Below, piece by piece: positions 26,535 through 35,104 of a stretch of DNA of 64,000 bases; position 1 is the stretch's first letter; each line of letters begins with the position of its first letter. A model generated the notes under the pieces. It was not told the origin of the DNA. It was given only the letters and a program-made list of their open reading frames with translations, and ran no database searches. A program made the translations under genes and the position numbers. Source of the stretch: Microbacterium testaceum (GTDB lineage: Bacteria > Actinomycetota > Actinomycetes > Actinomycetales > Microbacteriaceae); contig NZ_BJML01000003.1 in the NCBI RefSeq assembly GCF_006539145.1, forward strand, positions 1 through 64,000. Direction: 5' to 3'.

Positions 26535-28460
26535 ATGCAGGCCAGATATCGCGCCTTCGCTGTCGCCCTCATCGTTTCCGTCTTCGGTGCGGTGTCCCTT
26601 TGGCCCGGCGCCGCAACGGCGGCTGAGAAGGATATCGCGGTGGGCGGCGAGCCCACGTCGATCGTCGTGAGCCCCGACGGCGGGACGCTGTACGTAGGGA
26701 ATTACGACACCGGTGCGGTGACAATCGTTTCCACCGCAACAAGATCTATCGAGGGCAGCATCGAGGCGGGCGCCGCTCTGACCGACCTGGCCGTGACACC
26801 TGACGGCGAATACTTGTTCACGGCGACTCGATCGGCGATCCAAAAGTTCTCCACAGTGGGGCGGAATCTTGTTCGTGAATGGCTGCTTGGCGAGTCCAGC
26901 GCTGGTATCGCGCTGAGTCCTGATGGGGAGGCTGCTTACGCAACTTCTGGCAACGTGTTGAGGGCCTACCTTTCCACCGGTGCAACGACGCTGGCTGCGG
27001 TCGGAGGCTCTCCGACGTCCCTTGCAACCACGCCCGACGGCAAACGGGTCCTCACGACGAGCGGAGACGACAACACTGTCTCGGTCGTATCGGTCGACGA
27101 GAGGCAGGTTCTGGCGACCGTCCCTGTGGGGATCTTTCCGACGGACGTGGCGGTAACGCCAGACGGGGATCTGGCGCTTGTCACGAATGGAGTAGGCACG
27201 GTGTCCGCTATTGATCTCAGCGACAACACCGTGCTGGACACCATCCGGGTAGGGCGGACGCCCATGGCCGTGACAACGAGCGCCGACAGCCAATGGGGCT
27301 ACATCGCGAACGCCAACGACGATTCCGTCTCCGTGATCTCGCGACAGACCCGGTCGGTTGTGCGGACCATTTCGACTGGCGACCGGCCGGTGGCCCTCGC
27401 TCTGAGCCCCGACGACAGCACGCTTTACGTGGTCAACAACACGAGCCAAAGCGTCTCTGTTCTCACCGTCGAGCGTGCGCCGACGTTCACCGCCTCCACT
27501 CCAAGCGAGACAGCAACGGTTGGAACTCCCTACTCATACGCCTTCGCCGCATCAGGCTTCCCGGCACCGACATTCGAAGTATCTGAAGGGTCGCTCCCGG
27601 ACGGGCTCATGTTGAGTTCGGATGGCGTCTTGTCGGGCACACCGACAAAATCTGGTTTGAGCTCGTTCCGCGTCACCGCGTCCAACGGTGTCGAACCCAA
27701 CGTCACCACCGACTCGATCACCATCGGCGTGAACGCCGGACTGGTGGCCCCGAGCTTCACTGCCTCGAACCCCGACGAGATCGCCACCGTCGGCACCAAG
27801 TACGCCTTTAAGTTCGCTGCGTCCGGACACCCCGCGCCGCTGTTCACGGTGTCACAAGGATCCCTTCCGGACGGACTCGAGCTCGACGAGTTCGACGGGA
27901 GCCTGAGGGGATACCCCACCACCGTCGGCACCAGCACGTTCACCGTGACCGCATACAACGGGGTGGATCCCAGGGCGACGACCGGCCCCATTACGATCAC
28001 TACTCAGCCGGCACCCGGTGCCCCCGTCTTCACCGCATCGACACCACCACCAGCGGCTACGGCAGGGACGCCCTATTCCTACCGGTTCGCCGCGAGCGGA
28101 TACCCGGAGCCGCACTTCTCTATCACGCAAGGAGCGCTTCCGGACGGCCTCATGTTGAGCAGTGACGGATGGGTATCAGGAACACCCACGACCGCGGGCA
28201 CGAGCACTTTCGCCATCACCGCGTCCAATGGCACTGAACCCGACGCCAACACCGACCCCATCACGGTCACCGTTTCCGCGGCGCCTCAGGTTGCGAATAC
28301 GCCCGAGCAGCAGATCCGCAGCGACGCGACTCCATCAGCCGCCGGCACGCTGGCGACAACCGGCAGCATCGCAAGCCTGGCCGCACCCTTGCTCGGAGCC
28401 GGACTGCTTGCCGCGGGCGTCGTCGCCACAATCCTCTACCGAAGGCGCCGTCCACAGTAG
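26535..28460 (+). CDS. YVTN beta-propeller / Ig-domain surface protein with LATTG sorting signal
   Basis: Cell-surface protein of 641 aa. A signal peptide (about 1-29, ending ATAA) precedes seven or so YVTN-type propeller repeats (residues about 32-315; phrases such as SPDGGTLYVGN, TPDGEYLFTA). Three putative-Ig He_PIG repeats follow (about 318-590), each with FAASG-P-P-F---GSLPDGL and SGTPT landmarks. The end is a sorting signal: LATTG near residue 606, a hydrophobic segment and YRRRRPQ, matching class E sortase LAxTG substrates. No sortase gene is in the window. The gene uses noticeably more A/T-ending codons than the housekeeping genes, suggesting transfer. It probably functions in adhesion or wall-surface binding; the ligand is unknown. 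Confidence 0.85.
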   Translation: MQARYRAFAVALIVSVFGAVSLWPGAATAAEKDIAVGGEPTSIVVSPDGGTLYVGNYDTGAVTIVSTATRSIEGSIEAGAALTDLAVTPDGEYLFTATRSAIQKFSTVGRNLVREWLLGESSAGIALSPDGEAAYATSGNVLRAYLSTGATTLAAVGGSPTSLATTPDGKRVLTTSGDDNTVSVVSVDERQVLATVPVGIFPTDVAVTPDGDLALVTNGVGTVSAIDLSDNTVLDTIRVGRTPMAVTTSADSQWGYIANANDDSVSVISRQTRSVVRTISTGDRPVALALSPDDSTLYVVNNTSQSVSVLTVERAPTFTASTPSETATVGTPYSYAFAASGFPAPTFEVSEGSLPDGLMLSSDGVLSGTPTKSGLSSFRVTASNGVEPNVTTDSITIGVNAGLVAPSFTASNPDEIATVGTKYAFKFAASGHPAPLFTVSQGSLPDGLELDEFDGSLRGYPTTVGTSTFTVTAYNGVDPRATTGPITITTQPAPGAPVFTASTPPPAATAGTPYSYRFAASGYPEPHFSITQGALPDGLMLSSDGWVSGTPTTAGTSTFAITASNGTEPDANTDPITVTVSAAPQVANTPEQQIRSDATPSAAGTLATTGSIASLAAPLLGAGLLAAGVVATILYRRRRPQ

Positions 28461-28508
28461 TGAAAGCGAGCCAGGCGATGCAGCACCTGCACGCCGGCTC
28501 CCCCGAGC

Positions 28509-28611
28509 CGGGAGCAGGGTTTCTCCCCCGAAACCCACCCCTGCTCCCCCCCGCCGCCGCACCCAGGCGGCCCGCTGAGGGGAGGTACCCCGACCGGAAC
28601 CTCCCCTCAGC
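28509..28611. terminator. Two hairpins between convergent surface-protein and nhaA genes
   Basis: First hairpin: GGGAGCAGGG with CCCTGCTCCC plus an inner TTTC/GAAA pairing (28509-28548). Second: GCTGAGGGGAGG with CCTCCCCTCAGC (28574-28585 and 28600-28611). Together they probably terminate both converging transcripts. Confidence 0.7.
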
Positions 28612-28677
28612 ACCTCAGCGCGAAAGCACTCCTATGCAGCCCGTTCCCACGACGCTCGCGGCTCAGCCGGCCTCGGG

Positions 28678-29994
28678 TCACGGCTGCTGGTACACGTCGG
28701 GTACGTCGTCGCCGTCGGCATCCACCTTCTCGGCGAGAGCCAACTGCTTGTAGCGCCGGTTGCGCAAGAGGAGCACGGACGAGGCGAGGATGGATGCCAG
28801 AAGCGAGGCGACCATGATCGCGATCTTCGCGTCGTCGGTGTGGGGCGAGCCGTCGGGGAAGCTCAGCTCGGCGATCAACAGCGAGACGGTGAAGCCGATC
28901 CCGGCGAGCAGGCCCACCCCGGCCAGGTCGATCCACTTCAGAGCGGGGTCGAGCCGGACCTTCGTCACGAGAGTGAGCAGGCGGACACCGAGCAGGATGC
29001 CGAGGGGCTTGCCGAGCACGAGACCGGCTACGACGCCGAGGGTGACGGGGTCCGTCACAGCGCGGAGCAGTCCCTCGCCGCCGCCGACCGAGACCCCCGC
29101 CGCGAAGAAGGCGAACAACGGCACGGCAATGCCCGCCGACAGGGGACGGAAGCGGTGCTCGAACTGCTCGGCGAGGTCCATGCCCCGCACCTCGGGCTGA
29201 CGGCGCGAGGCGGCGACCGGGATCGTGAAGGCGAGCGCGACTCCGGCGATCGTCGCGTGCACCCCCGAGGCGTGCAGGAACGCCCACGCGGCGAAGCCGA
29301 TCGGCAGCAGCACGACCCAGGCGCCCCAGGATGTGCGGGCGAACCACGCGCGGCCACGGTGGGCGATGACGCCGTAGACGACGACGAGCACGGCGAAGAC
29401 CGCCAGCGGCACCAGCGCGATGTCGCTGGTGTAGAAGACGGCGATGATCGCGATCGCGATCAGGTCGTCGACGACCGCGAGCGTCAACAGGAAGATGCGC
29501 AGGGGACCGGGCAGATGCGAGCCGACCAGCGCCAGCACCGCCACCGCGAAAGCGATGTCGGTCGCGGTGGGAATGGCCCAGCCCGCCAGCAGGCTCGGCT
29601 GCGCGTGCACGATCGCGGCGTAGAGGAGGGCGGGCACGGCGACCCCCGCGAAGGCGGCCGTCACCGGCACGATCGCGGTCCCCAGCCGGCGGAGGCTCCC
29701 GACGACGATCTCACGCTTGAGCTCGAGGCCGACCAGGAAGAAGAAGACCGCCAGCAGGCCGTCCGCCGCCCACGACCCGACGCTCAACTCGAGGTGCCAT
29801 GGCGCGTAGCCGAAACGGAGGTCGCGCAGCGCGAAGTACGCCTCGGACGCGGGGGAGTTGGCCCACACGACCGCGCCGATCGCGGCCACGACCAGCAGCA
29901 TGCCGCCGACGGATTCGCGGCGCAGAAGCGTCGTGACGCGGTGGACTTCGGCGTATCCGGGCCACTGGGGCGCGCGGGTGGTGTCGTGGCTCAT
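28678..29994 (-). CDS. nhaA: Na+/H+ antiporter NhaA
   Basis: Electrogenic sodium/proton antiporter, 438 aa, about twelve hydrophobic segments. The ion-binding aspartate pair is in LAVVDDLIAIAIIAVFY, with ATDIAFAVAVLALVG just before it, both NhaA hallmarks. It is some 50 residues longer than the E. coli protein, mostly a hydrophilic N-terminus and a charged C-terminal tail (EKVDADGDDVPDVYQQP). The ATG at 29994 is preceded by AGGA; a longer reading would add 17 residues. It contributes sodium and alkaline-pH tolerance. Confidence 0.95.
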   Translation of the reverse strand: MSHDTTRAPQWPGYAEVHRVTTLLRRESVGGMLLVVAAIGAVVWANSPASEAYFALRDLRFGYAPWHLELSVGSWAADGLLAVFFFLVGLELKREIVVGSLRRLGTAIVPVTAAFAGVAVPALLYAAIVHAQPSLLAGWAIPTATDIAFAVAVLALVGSHLPGPLRIFLLTLAVVDDLIAIAIIAVFYTSDIALVPLAVFAVLVVVYGVIAHRGRAWFARTSWGAWVVLLPIGFAAWAFLHASGVHATIAGVALAFTIPVAASRRQPEVRGMDLAEQFEHRFRPLSAGIAVPLFAFFAAGVSVGGGEGLLRAVTDPVTLGVVAGLVLGKPLGILLGVRLLTLVTKVRLDPALKWIDLAGVGLLAGIGFTVSLLIAELSFPDGSPHTDDAKIAIMVASLLASILASSVLLLRNRRYKQLALAEKVDADGDDVPDVYQQP

Positions 29995-30084
29995 GAGGCT
30001 TCCTGGAGGGTCGATCGACAGATCGTCGACCAGACTTCCCGACACGCCTCTCTCAGTTTAGTCGGCCCGACCCCGGGCCGGGTT

Positions 30085-30312
30085 TCAGGCGGACTCCTCG
30101 TCCTCTTCGGGGTTGAAGTGCGAGGCCGTGTCGGAGTGACCGGCGGCGACGCCCTTCGGGTCGTCGGGGATGGTGCCATCGGCCCCGAGCCCGCCGGGCT
30201 TGGCCTCTCCGTCGGAGCCCGAGCCGGCGGTGGGCGAGACCTCGACGTCAGCGCCTTCGAAGGAGTCCTCGTCGGCAGCGGCCTGCGACGGGTCGGAGAT
30301 TTCGGATGCCAT
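30085..30312 (-). CDS. Small acidic protein of unknown function
   Basis: Protein of 75 aa, very rich in Asp, Glu, Gly, Ser and Ala (SGSDGEAKPGGLGADGTIPDD, ending FNPEEDEESA), with no hydrophobic segment and likely disordered. The acidic, low-complexity composition with a good reading frame is typical of small conserved actinobacterial proteins. GAGGCACG-type purines precede the ATG. It lies alone between nhaA and the permease gene; no function can be assigned. Confidence 0.6.
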   Translation of the reverse strand: MASEISDPSQAAADEDSFEGADVEVSPTAGSGSDGEAKPGGLGADGTIPDDPKGVAAGHSDTASHFNPEEDEESA

Positions 30313-30573
30313 GAGCGTGCCTCTCTCGTCATCGGTGGCGAGGCGGTTTGCGGTGCACCGCCGGTCGTCCGACGCTACCGAGCTGCCCCGTCATGGCATC
30401 CCCTCTTGTCGGGTGCCGCCGTGTGTGCTGGGCTTCGTCCTCCCCCGGTCGCGCAGCGCGGGCCGTCGTGCGGATTCCGACCGCGGCGCGCCGCGGCGGA
30501 GCCCCCCCCCGAATCGGAGTGTCGACCTCGAACTCCGCACGACGGCGCGGTCCTATAGGGCAGCCCCGGCGAC

Positions 30574-31911
30574 TCAGCTCGGGTCGCCGCCCAGCGGACC
30601 CACGGCGGGGATCGGGCCGCCGTCGTCGGCGCCGGTCTTGCGCGCGCGGGCGATGGCGTTGCCGAGGTGGTAGATCACCAGCGCCGCGACGGAACCCAGC
30701 ACGATCGGACCGAGCTGGAAGTCGCCCCACTGCATGGTGAAGCCGGCGATGGCGAGCACCAGGGCCACGGCGCCGGTGTACTGGTTGACCGGACGCGAGA
30801 AGTCGACGCGGTTGTCGACCCAGATCTTGATGCCGATGATGCCGATCAGCCCGTAGAGCGCGGTCGTGACACCGCCGAGCACTCCCGCCGGAATGGTGTT
30901 GAACACCGCGCCGACCTTGGGCGACAGGCTCAGCACGATCGCGGTGAGACCGGCGACCCAGTAGACGGCGGTCGAGTAGACGCGGGTCGCGGCCATGACG
31001 CCGATGTTCTCGCCGTAGGTGGTGGTTCCCGAACCGCCGAAGGTGCCGGCGAGGGTGGTGGCGACACCGTCGGCGATGAGGGCGCGGCCGGTGGAGCGGT
31101 TTGCCGTGGCATCCGTCATCGCCGCCACGCCCCGCACGTGACCGACGTTCTCGGCCACGAGCACGAGCACCACGGGGAGGAACATCGCGATGACCGACCA
31201 GGTCGCGGGCGTCGTGAAGTCGGCGATCTCGAAGGTCGGCAGGCCCACCCAGGGAGCGGCCTCGACGGCGCCGAAGTCGATGAGCGTCTCGCCGGTGCCC
31301 GCCTGGATGAGCACCGTGGCGACGTAGCCGACGATCACGCCGAGGAAGATCGAGATGCGCCCGAGGAAGCCGCGGAAAAGCACGCTGAACAAGATGACGG
31401 CGACGAGCGTGATCGTGCCGGGTAGGGGCTGCACCTTGAAGTTCGACCACGCGACCGGGGCGAGGTTGAAACCGATCAGTGCCACGATCGCGCCGGCGAC
31501 GACCGGCGGCATGACCTTGTCGACCCAGCCGAGGCCGACGAACTGCACGATGAAGCCGATCACGGCGAGCAGCACGCCGACGGCCACGATGCCGGCGAGC
31601 GCTGAGCCGGTGCCCGCGGTGGTCGTCGCTGCCGTGATCGGCGCGATGAACGCGAAAGAGGAGCCCAGGTAGCTGGGGAGGCGGTTCTTCGTGATGAGCA
31701 GGAACAGCAACGTGCCGACACCCGAGAACAGCAGCGTCGTCGACACCGGGAACCCGGTGAGCACCGGCACCAGGAAGGTGGCGCCGAACATCGCGATCAC
31801 GTGCTGGAGCCCGATCGCGATCGTCGCCCCCCAGTTCAGGCGCTCGCCGGGGGCGACGACGGCCCCGGGTTCGACGGTGCGCCCGTTGCCGTGCAGCTTC
31901 CAGCGGAACAT
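30574..31911 (-). CDS. Uracil/xanthine permease (NCS2/NAT family)
   Basis: Nucleobase:proton symporter of 445 aa with about fourteen hydrophobic segments. The NAT signatures are visible: Gln-His motif GLQHVIAMFG in segment 1, VLVAENVGHVRG in segment 8, and the long GSGTTTYGENIGVMAAT motif. The fit is closest to UraA/RutG-type uracil permeases, though xanthine or uric acid cannot be excluded. The ATG is preceded by GAGGAG. It lies downstream of purC on the same strand, separated by a cluster of CACGTG palindromes that covers its promoter region. Confidence 0.9.
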   Translation of the reverse strand: MFRWKLHGNGRTVEPGAVVAPGERLNWGATIAIGLQHVIAMFGATFLVPVLTGFPVSTTLLFSGVGTLLFLLITKNRLPSYLGSSFAFIAPITAATTTAGTGSALAGIVAVGVLLAVIGFIVQFVGLGWVDKVMPPVVAGAIVALIGFNLAPVAWSNFKVQPLPGTITLVAVILFSVLFRGFLGRISIFLGVIVGYVATVLIQAGTGETLIDFGAVEAAPWVGLPTFEIADFTTPATWSVIAMFLPVVLVLVAENVGHVRGVAAMTDATANRSTGRALIADGVATTLAGTFGGSGTTTYGENIGVMAATRVYSTAVYWVAGLTAIVLSLSPKVGAVFNTIPAGVLGGVTTALYGLIGIIGIKIWVDNRVDFSRPVNQYTGAVALVLAIAGFTMQWGDFQLGPIVLGSVAALVIYHLGNAIARARKTGADDGGPIPAVGPLGGDPS

Positions 31912-31937
31912 GTGTCTCCTCAGGTGGGGGTGGATGC

Positions 31938-32068
31938 CGAGGTCACGTGTTCTCGCCGAGCTCACACCCCGTGGCGTGTGCTCTCGACGAGGTCGCGTGA
32001 TCTCGATGGTCGTTCTGGCGAGATCACGTGATCTCGCGGGGTGGTTCCGCCGACGCCACGTGATGTCG
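31938..32068. repeat. Cluster of four CACGTG-centred 18-bp palindromes
   Basis: Copies begin at 31938, 31988, 32019 and 32051. The third, CGAGATCACGTGATCTCG, is a perfect palindrome; the others differ at two to four positions. Spacing is 50, 31 and 32 bp. The same motif recurs in pairs at 42794-42861. It fills the gap between the permease start and the purC stop. Confidence 0.85.
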
Positions 32069-32089
32069 GTGGCATCGCGGCGGGTGAGG

Positions 32090-33019
32090 TCAGGACGTGA
32101 GCAGGCGCAGCAACTCCGCGTAGCGGTCGCGCGTGCGCTCGACGATCTCGGCGGGAAGCGCGGGCGGCTCGCCCTGCTTGTCCCAGTTGGCCGCCAGCCA
32201 GTTGCGCACGATCTGCTTGTCGAAGCTGGCCATGCGCTCGGCGGGAGTGGAGCCGGTGCGCCAGGCCTCGGCATCCCAGTAGCGGGACGAGTCCGAGGTG
32301 AGCACCTCGTCGGCCAGGGTCAGCACGCCGTCGGCGTCATAGCCGAACTCGAACTTCGTGTCGGCGAGGATCAGTCCGCGGGCCTCGGCTGTCTCGGATG
32401 CGCGTCGGTAGATCTCGAGCGAGAGATCGCGCAGGGCCGAAGCCGTCTCGGCCCCGACGAGCTCGACCGAGCGTTCGAAGGTGATGTTCTCGTCGTGCTC
32501 GCCCATCGGCGCCTTGAACGCGGGAGTGTAGAGCGGCTCCGGCAGACGGTCGCCGTCGTTCAGGCCCTCGGGGAGAGGGATGCCGCACACCGTGCCCTCG
32601 GCCCGGTACTCCGCCCAGCCCGAGCCGGTGAGGTAGCCGCGCACGACGCACTCGATCGGTTGCATGTCGAGGGACCGGACGAGCATCGAGCGCCCCTGCA
32701 CGGCATCCGGGATGAGGGCGACGGCCTCGTCGCCCACCAGAGCGTGGTCGGCGGCGAGGTGGTTCGGGATCGAGCGGCCCCCGTCGGCGCCCGCGAGCTG
32801 ATCGAACCACCACAGGCTCAGCGTCGTGAGCAGTTCCCCTTTGTCGGGGATGCCGGGAGACAGCACCTGGTCGAAGGCGCTCACGCGGTCGCTGGCGACG
32901 ACGAGGAGGTGCGCGGGGGCCTCGCCCTCGGCGGTGTCGGTCGGCACGTACAGGTCGCGGACCTTGCCGGAGTAGATGTGGCGGAAGCCGGGGAGCTCGA
33001 GCGGGGGAGCGGTGGTCAC
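32090..33019 (-). CDS. purC: Phosphoribosylaminoimidazole-succinocarboxamide synthase
   Basis: SAICAR synthase, 309 aa: joins aspartate to CAIR using ATP in purine synthesis. Family landmarks are YSGKVRDLY at the N-terminus, LLVVASDRVSAFD, and ECVVRGYLTGSGW, with LADTKFEFG and EVLTSDSSRYW later. The GTG start places the conserved core about 15 residues in, as in relatives; an ATG 36 bases earlier would lengthen it. It is one of five separate purine loci in the window and is adjacent to a nucleobase permease. Confidence 0.95.
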   Translation of the reverse strand: MTTAPPLELPGFRHIYSGKVRDLYVPTDTAEGEAPAHLLVVASDRVSAFDQVLSPGIPDKGELLTTLSLWWFDQLAGADGGRSIPNHLAADHALVGDEAVALIPDAVQGRSMLVRSLDMQPIECVVRGYLTGSGWAEYRAEGTVCGIPLPEGLNDGDRLPEPLYTPAFKAPMGEHDENITFERSVELVGAETASALRDLSLEIYRRASETAEARGLILADTKFEFGYDADGVLTLADEVLTSDSSRYWDAEAWRTGSTPAERMASFDKQIVRNWLAANWDKQGEPPALPAEIVERTRDRYAELLRLLTS

Positions 33020-33130
33020 CCGCTCATTATTGCGGGTGCGGGGCACGCGCATCGGCGCGGATTGTGTCACAACGCTCGCTCGCGCGCCTGCCCCCCGGAC
33101 GCGGCCACCCTCCTGACTACGCTCGGTGGA

Positions 33131-34897
33131 ATGACCGAGGCAGCCCCCGATACCGCGGTGAGAATCGACCCGCACGCCGGTAGCCGGCATACGACCATCC
33201 GCGGGTGGGTGTTCTGGCCCGCAGCCGGCATCGCCCTGGCCTTCATCGCTTTCGCGCTGATCTTCCCGTCCGCGGCCGAAGCGACCTTCACCGCGGTGCA
33301 GACGACCATCGTGTCCACGTTCAACTGGTATTACGTGCTGATCGCCGCGTTCTTCGTCGTCTTCGCCCTCACCATGGGCTTCAGTCGGTTCGGCACGATC
33401 AAGTTGGGCCAGGACGACGACGAACCCGAGTTCTCGACCATCTCGTGGTTCTCTCTCCTGTTCGCCGCCGGCATGGGTATCGGCCTCGTCTTCTACGGGG
33501 TGAGCGAGCCGCTCAGCCACTTCGTCTCTCCCCGCCCCGGCGTGGAGGGCACTCCCGCCGAACTCGCGCAGCAGGCGATGTCGCAGACCTTCCTGCACTG
33601 GGGCGTGCACGCGTGGTCGATCTACGTCGTGCTCGGTCTCGCGCTCGCGTATGCCTTCCACCGCCGTCGCCGCCCCCGCACGATCCGCTGGGCTCTCGAG
33701 CCGATCCTCGGTGCGCGCCTGGTTCAGGGCGGGTGGGGCAACGCGATCGACGTCGCCGCCCTCGTGGGCACGCTCTTCGGTGTCGCCACCTCGCTCGGGC
33801 TGGGCGTCATCCAGATCAGCGCGGGCCTCGACTTTCTCGGCGTCGTGCCGCCCACCATCATTAGCCAGGCCATCATCATCGGCATCATCACCGGGTTCGT
33901 GCTCTTCTCGCTGCTCTCGGGCGTGGGCAAGGGCATGAAGTGGCTGTCGAACATCAACCTCGTGCTCGCGGGCGTGCTCATGCTGTTCCTGCTGTTCGCC
34001 GGCCCGACGGAGTTCCTGCTGCGCGACGTGGTGCAATCGATCGGCAATTACATCCAGAGCTTCGTGGGCTTGTCCTTCACGGTCAGCGCGTATGCGGGTG
34101 ACGACGGCGTCGCCTGGCAGGGCGCGTGGACGGCGTTCTACTGGGGCTGGTGGATCTCGTGGGCGCCCTTCGTCGGGATCTTCATCGCGCGCATCTCGCG
34201 CGGTCGTACCGTGCGGGAGTTCGTGGTCGGCGTGATCCTCGTGCCGACGCTCGTCGGCATCCTGTGGTTCACCGTCCTCGGCGGCACCGCGATCTACGGC
34301 GAGCTGACGGGCACCGCGTCGTACACCGGGCCCGACGGGTCGGTGGACGTGTCGACCGCGTTGTTCCAGATGCTCGAGAACGTCCCGGCCTCCGGGGTCC
34401 TGATCGTCGGCTTCCTCATCCTGATCGCGGTGTTCTTCGTGACCTCCGCGGACTCGGGCGCGCTGGTGATGAGCATGATCGCCACCGGCGGCGAGGAGGA
34501 GCCCAAGAAGTGGGTGCGCGTGTTCTTCGCCCTGGCCACCGCGGTGATCGCATTCGCTCTCCTGATCGCGGGCGGGCTGCAGGCGCTGCAGACCGCGGCG
34601 ATCAGCATCGCTCTGCCCTTCAGCGTCGTGCTGCTGGCGATCTGTTGGGCCACGGTCGTCGCGTTCCGACGCGAGATGAAGGCCTACGACAAGGCCGAGC
34701 GCGCTCAGTTGCGTGATTCGATCGGTGAGCACTACGGCCTCGAGGTCGAAGAACCGAACCAGCGCGGAATCTTCGGCATCCCCGTGCGGTGGCGTCAGCG
34801 TCGTGCGGTGGCGGCACAGGCCGAGGCGCGCGAGGTGGCTCTCGCCGATGCGGAAAGCAGCCCCGAATCGGTCGGAAGCGACTCCACGAAGGCCTGA
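33131..34897 (+). CDS. BCCT-family transporter (betaine/choline/carnitine)
   Basis: Secondary transporter of 588 aa with twelve hydrophobic segments. The BCCT signature WWISWAPFVGIFIARISRGRTVREF is near residue 345 and the glycine-rich GMGIGLVFYGVSEP near residue 117. Its C-terminal cytoplasmic tail of about 70 residues is charged, compatible with osmosensing in BetP-like members. Likely substrate is glycine betaine or a related osmolyte. The ATG has only GGTGGA just upstream; an in-frame opening far upstream is an artefact over purC. Confidence 0.92.
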   Translation: MTEAAPDTAVRIDPHAGSRHTTIRGWVFWPAAGIALAFIAFALIFPSAAEATFTAVQTTIVSTFNWYYVLIAAFFVVFALTMGFSRFGTIKLGQDDDEPEFSTISWFSLLFAAGMGIGLVFYGVSEPLSHFVSPRPGVEGTPAELAQQAMSQTFLHWGVHAWSIYVVLGLALAYAFHRRRRPRTIRWALEPILGARLVQGGWGNAIDVAALVGTLFGVATSLGLGVIQISAGLDFLGVVPPTIISQAIIIGIITGFVLFSLLSGVGKGMKWLSNINLVLAGVLMLFLLFAGPTEFLLRDVVQSIGNYIQSFVGLSFTVSAYAGDDGVAWQGAWTAFYWGWWISWAPFVGIFIARISRGRTVREFVVGVILVPTLVGILWFTVLGGTAIYGELTGTASYTGPDGSVDVSTALFQMLENVPASGVLIVGFLILIAVFFVTSADSGALVMSMIATGGEEEPKKWVRVFFALATAVIAFALLIAGGLQALQTAAISIALPFSVVLLAICWATVVAFRREMKAYDKAERAQLRDSIGEHYGLEVEEPNQRGIFGIPVRWRQRRAVAAQAEAREVALADAESSPESVGSDSTKA

Positions 34898-34923
34898 CCC
34901 CCGGCATCCCTCACCGCTGCGAA

Positions 34924-34955
34924 GCACGCCGCGCCCCGAATCGGGCGCGGCGTGC
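34924..34955 (+). terminator. Strong terminator after BCCT gene
   Basis: Perfect 13-base arms GCACGCCGCGCCC and complement with a six-base loop, 27 bases after the stop. Confidence 0.8.
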
Positions 34956-35036
34956 TCGCGTCGAGTGTGCACGACGCGCCGCGACGATTCGCGTGCCAAC
35001 GGTGTGTGCTCGACACGCGACGTTCATCTTCGCGCG

Positions 35037-35078
35037 TTGGCGCGGGGCGAGGAATGAGCGTATAGTCCACGTGGACTA
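35037..35078 (+). promoter_or_regulatory. padR-efflux promoter with 16-bp palindromic operator
   Basis: TTGGCG (35037-35042), 18-bp spacer and TATAGT (35061-35066) form the promoter. The perfect palindrome TAGTCCACGTGGACTA (35063-35078) overlaps the -10 box, so its binding protein, most likely the PadR encoded 27 bp downstream, would autorepress the unit. Confidence 0.75.
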
Positions 35079-35104
35079 GTCGAAACGGACCATGAGGAGG
35101 ACGG

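Noticed and set aside
31938-32068. CRISPR array
   Set aside because: The repeated units are short palindromes with irregular spacing (50, 31, 32 bp) and only four copies, and no cas genes are nearby.
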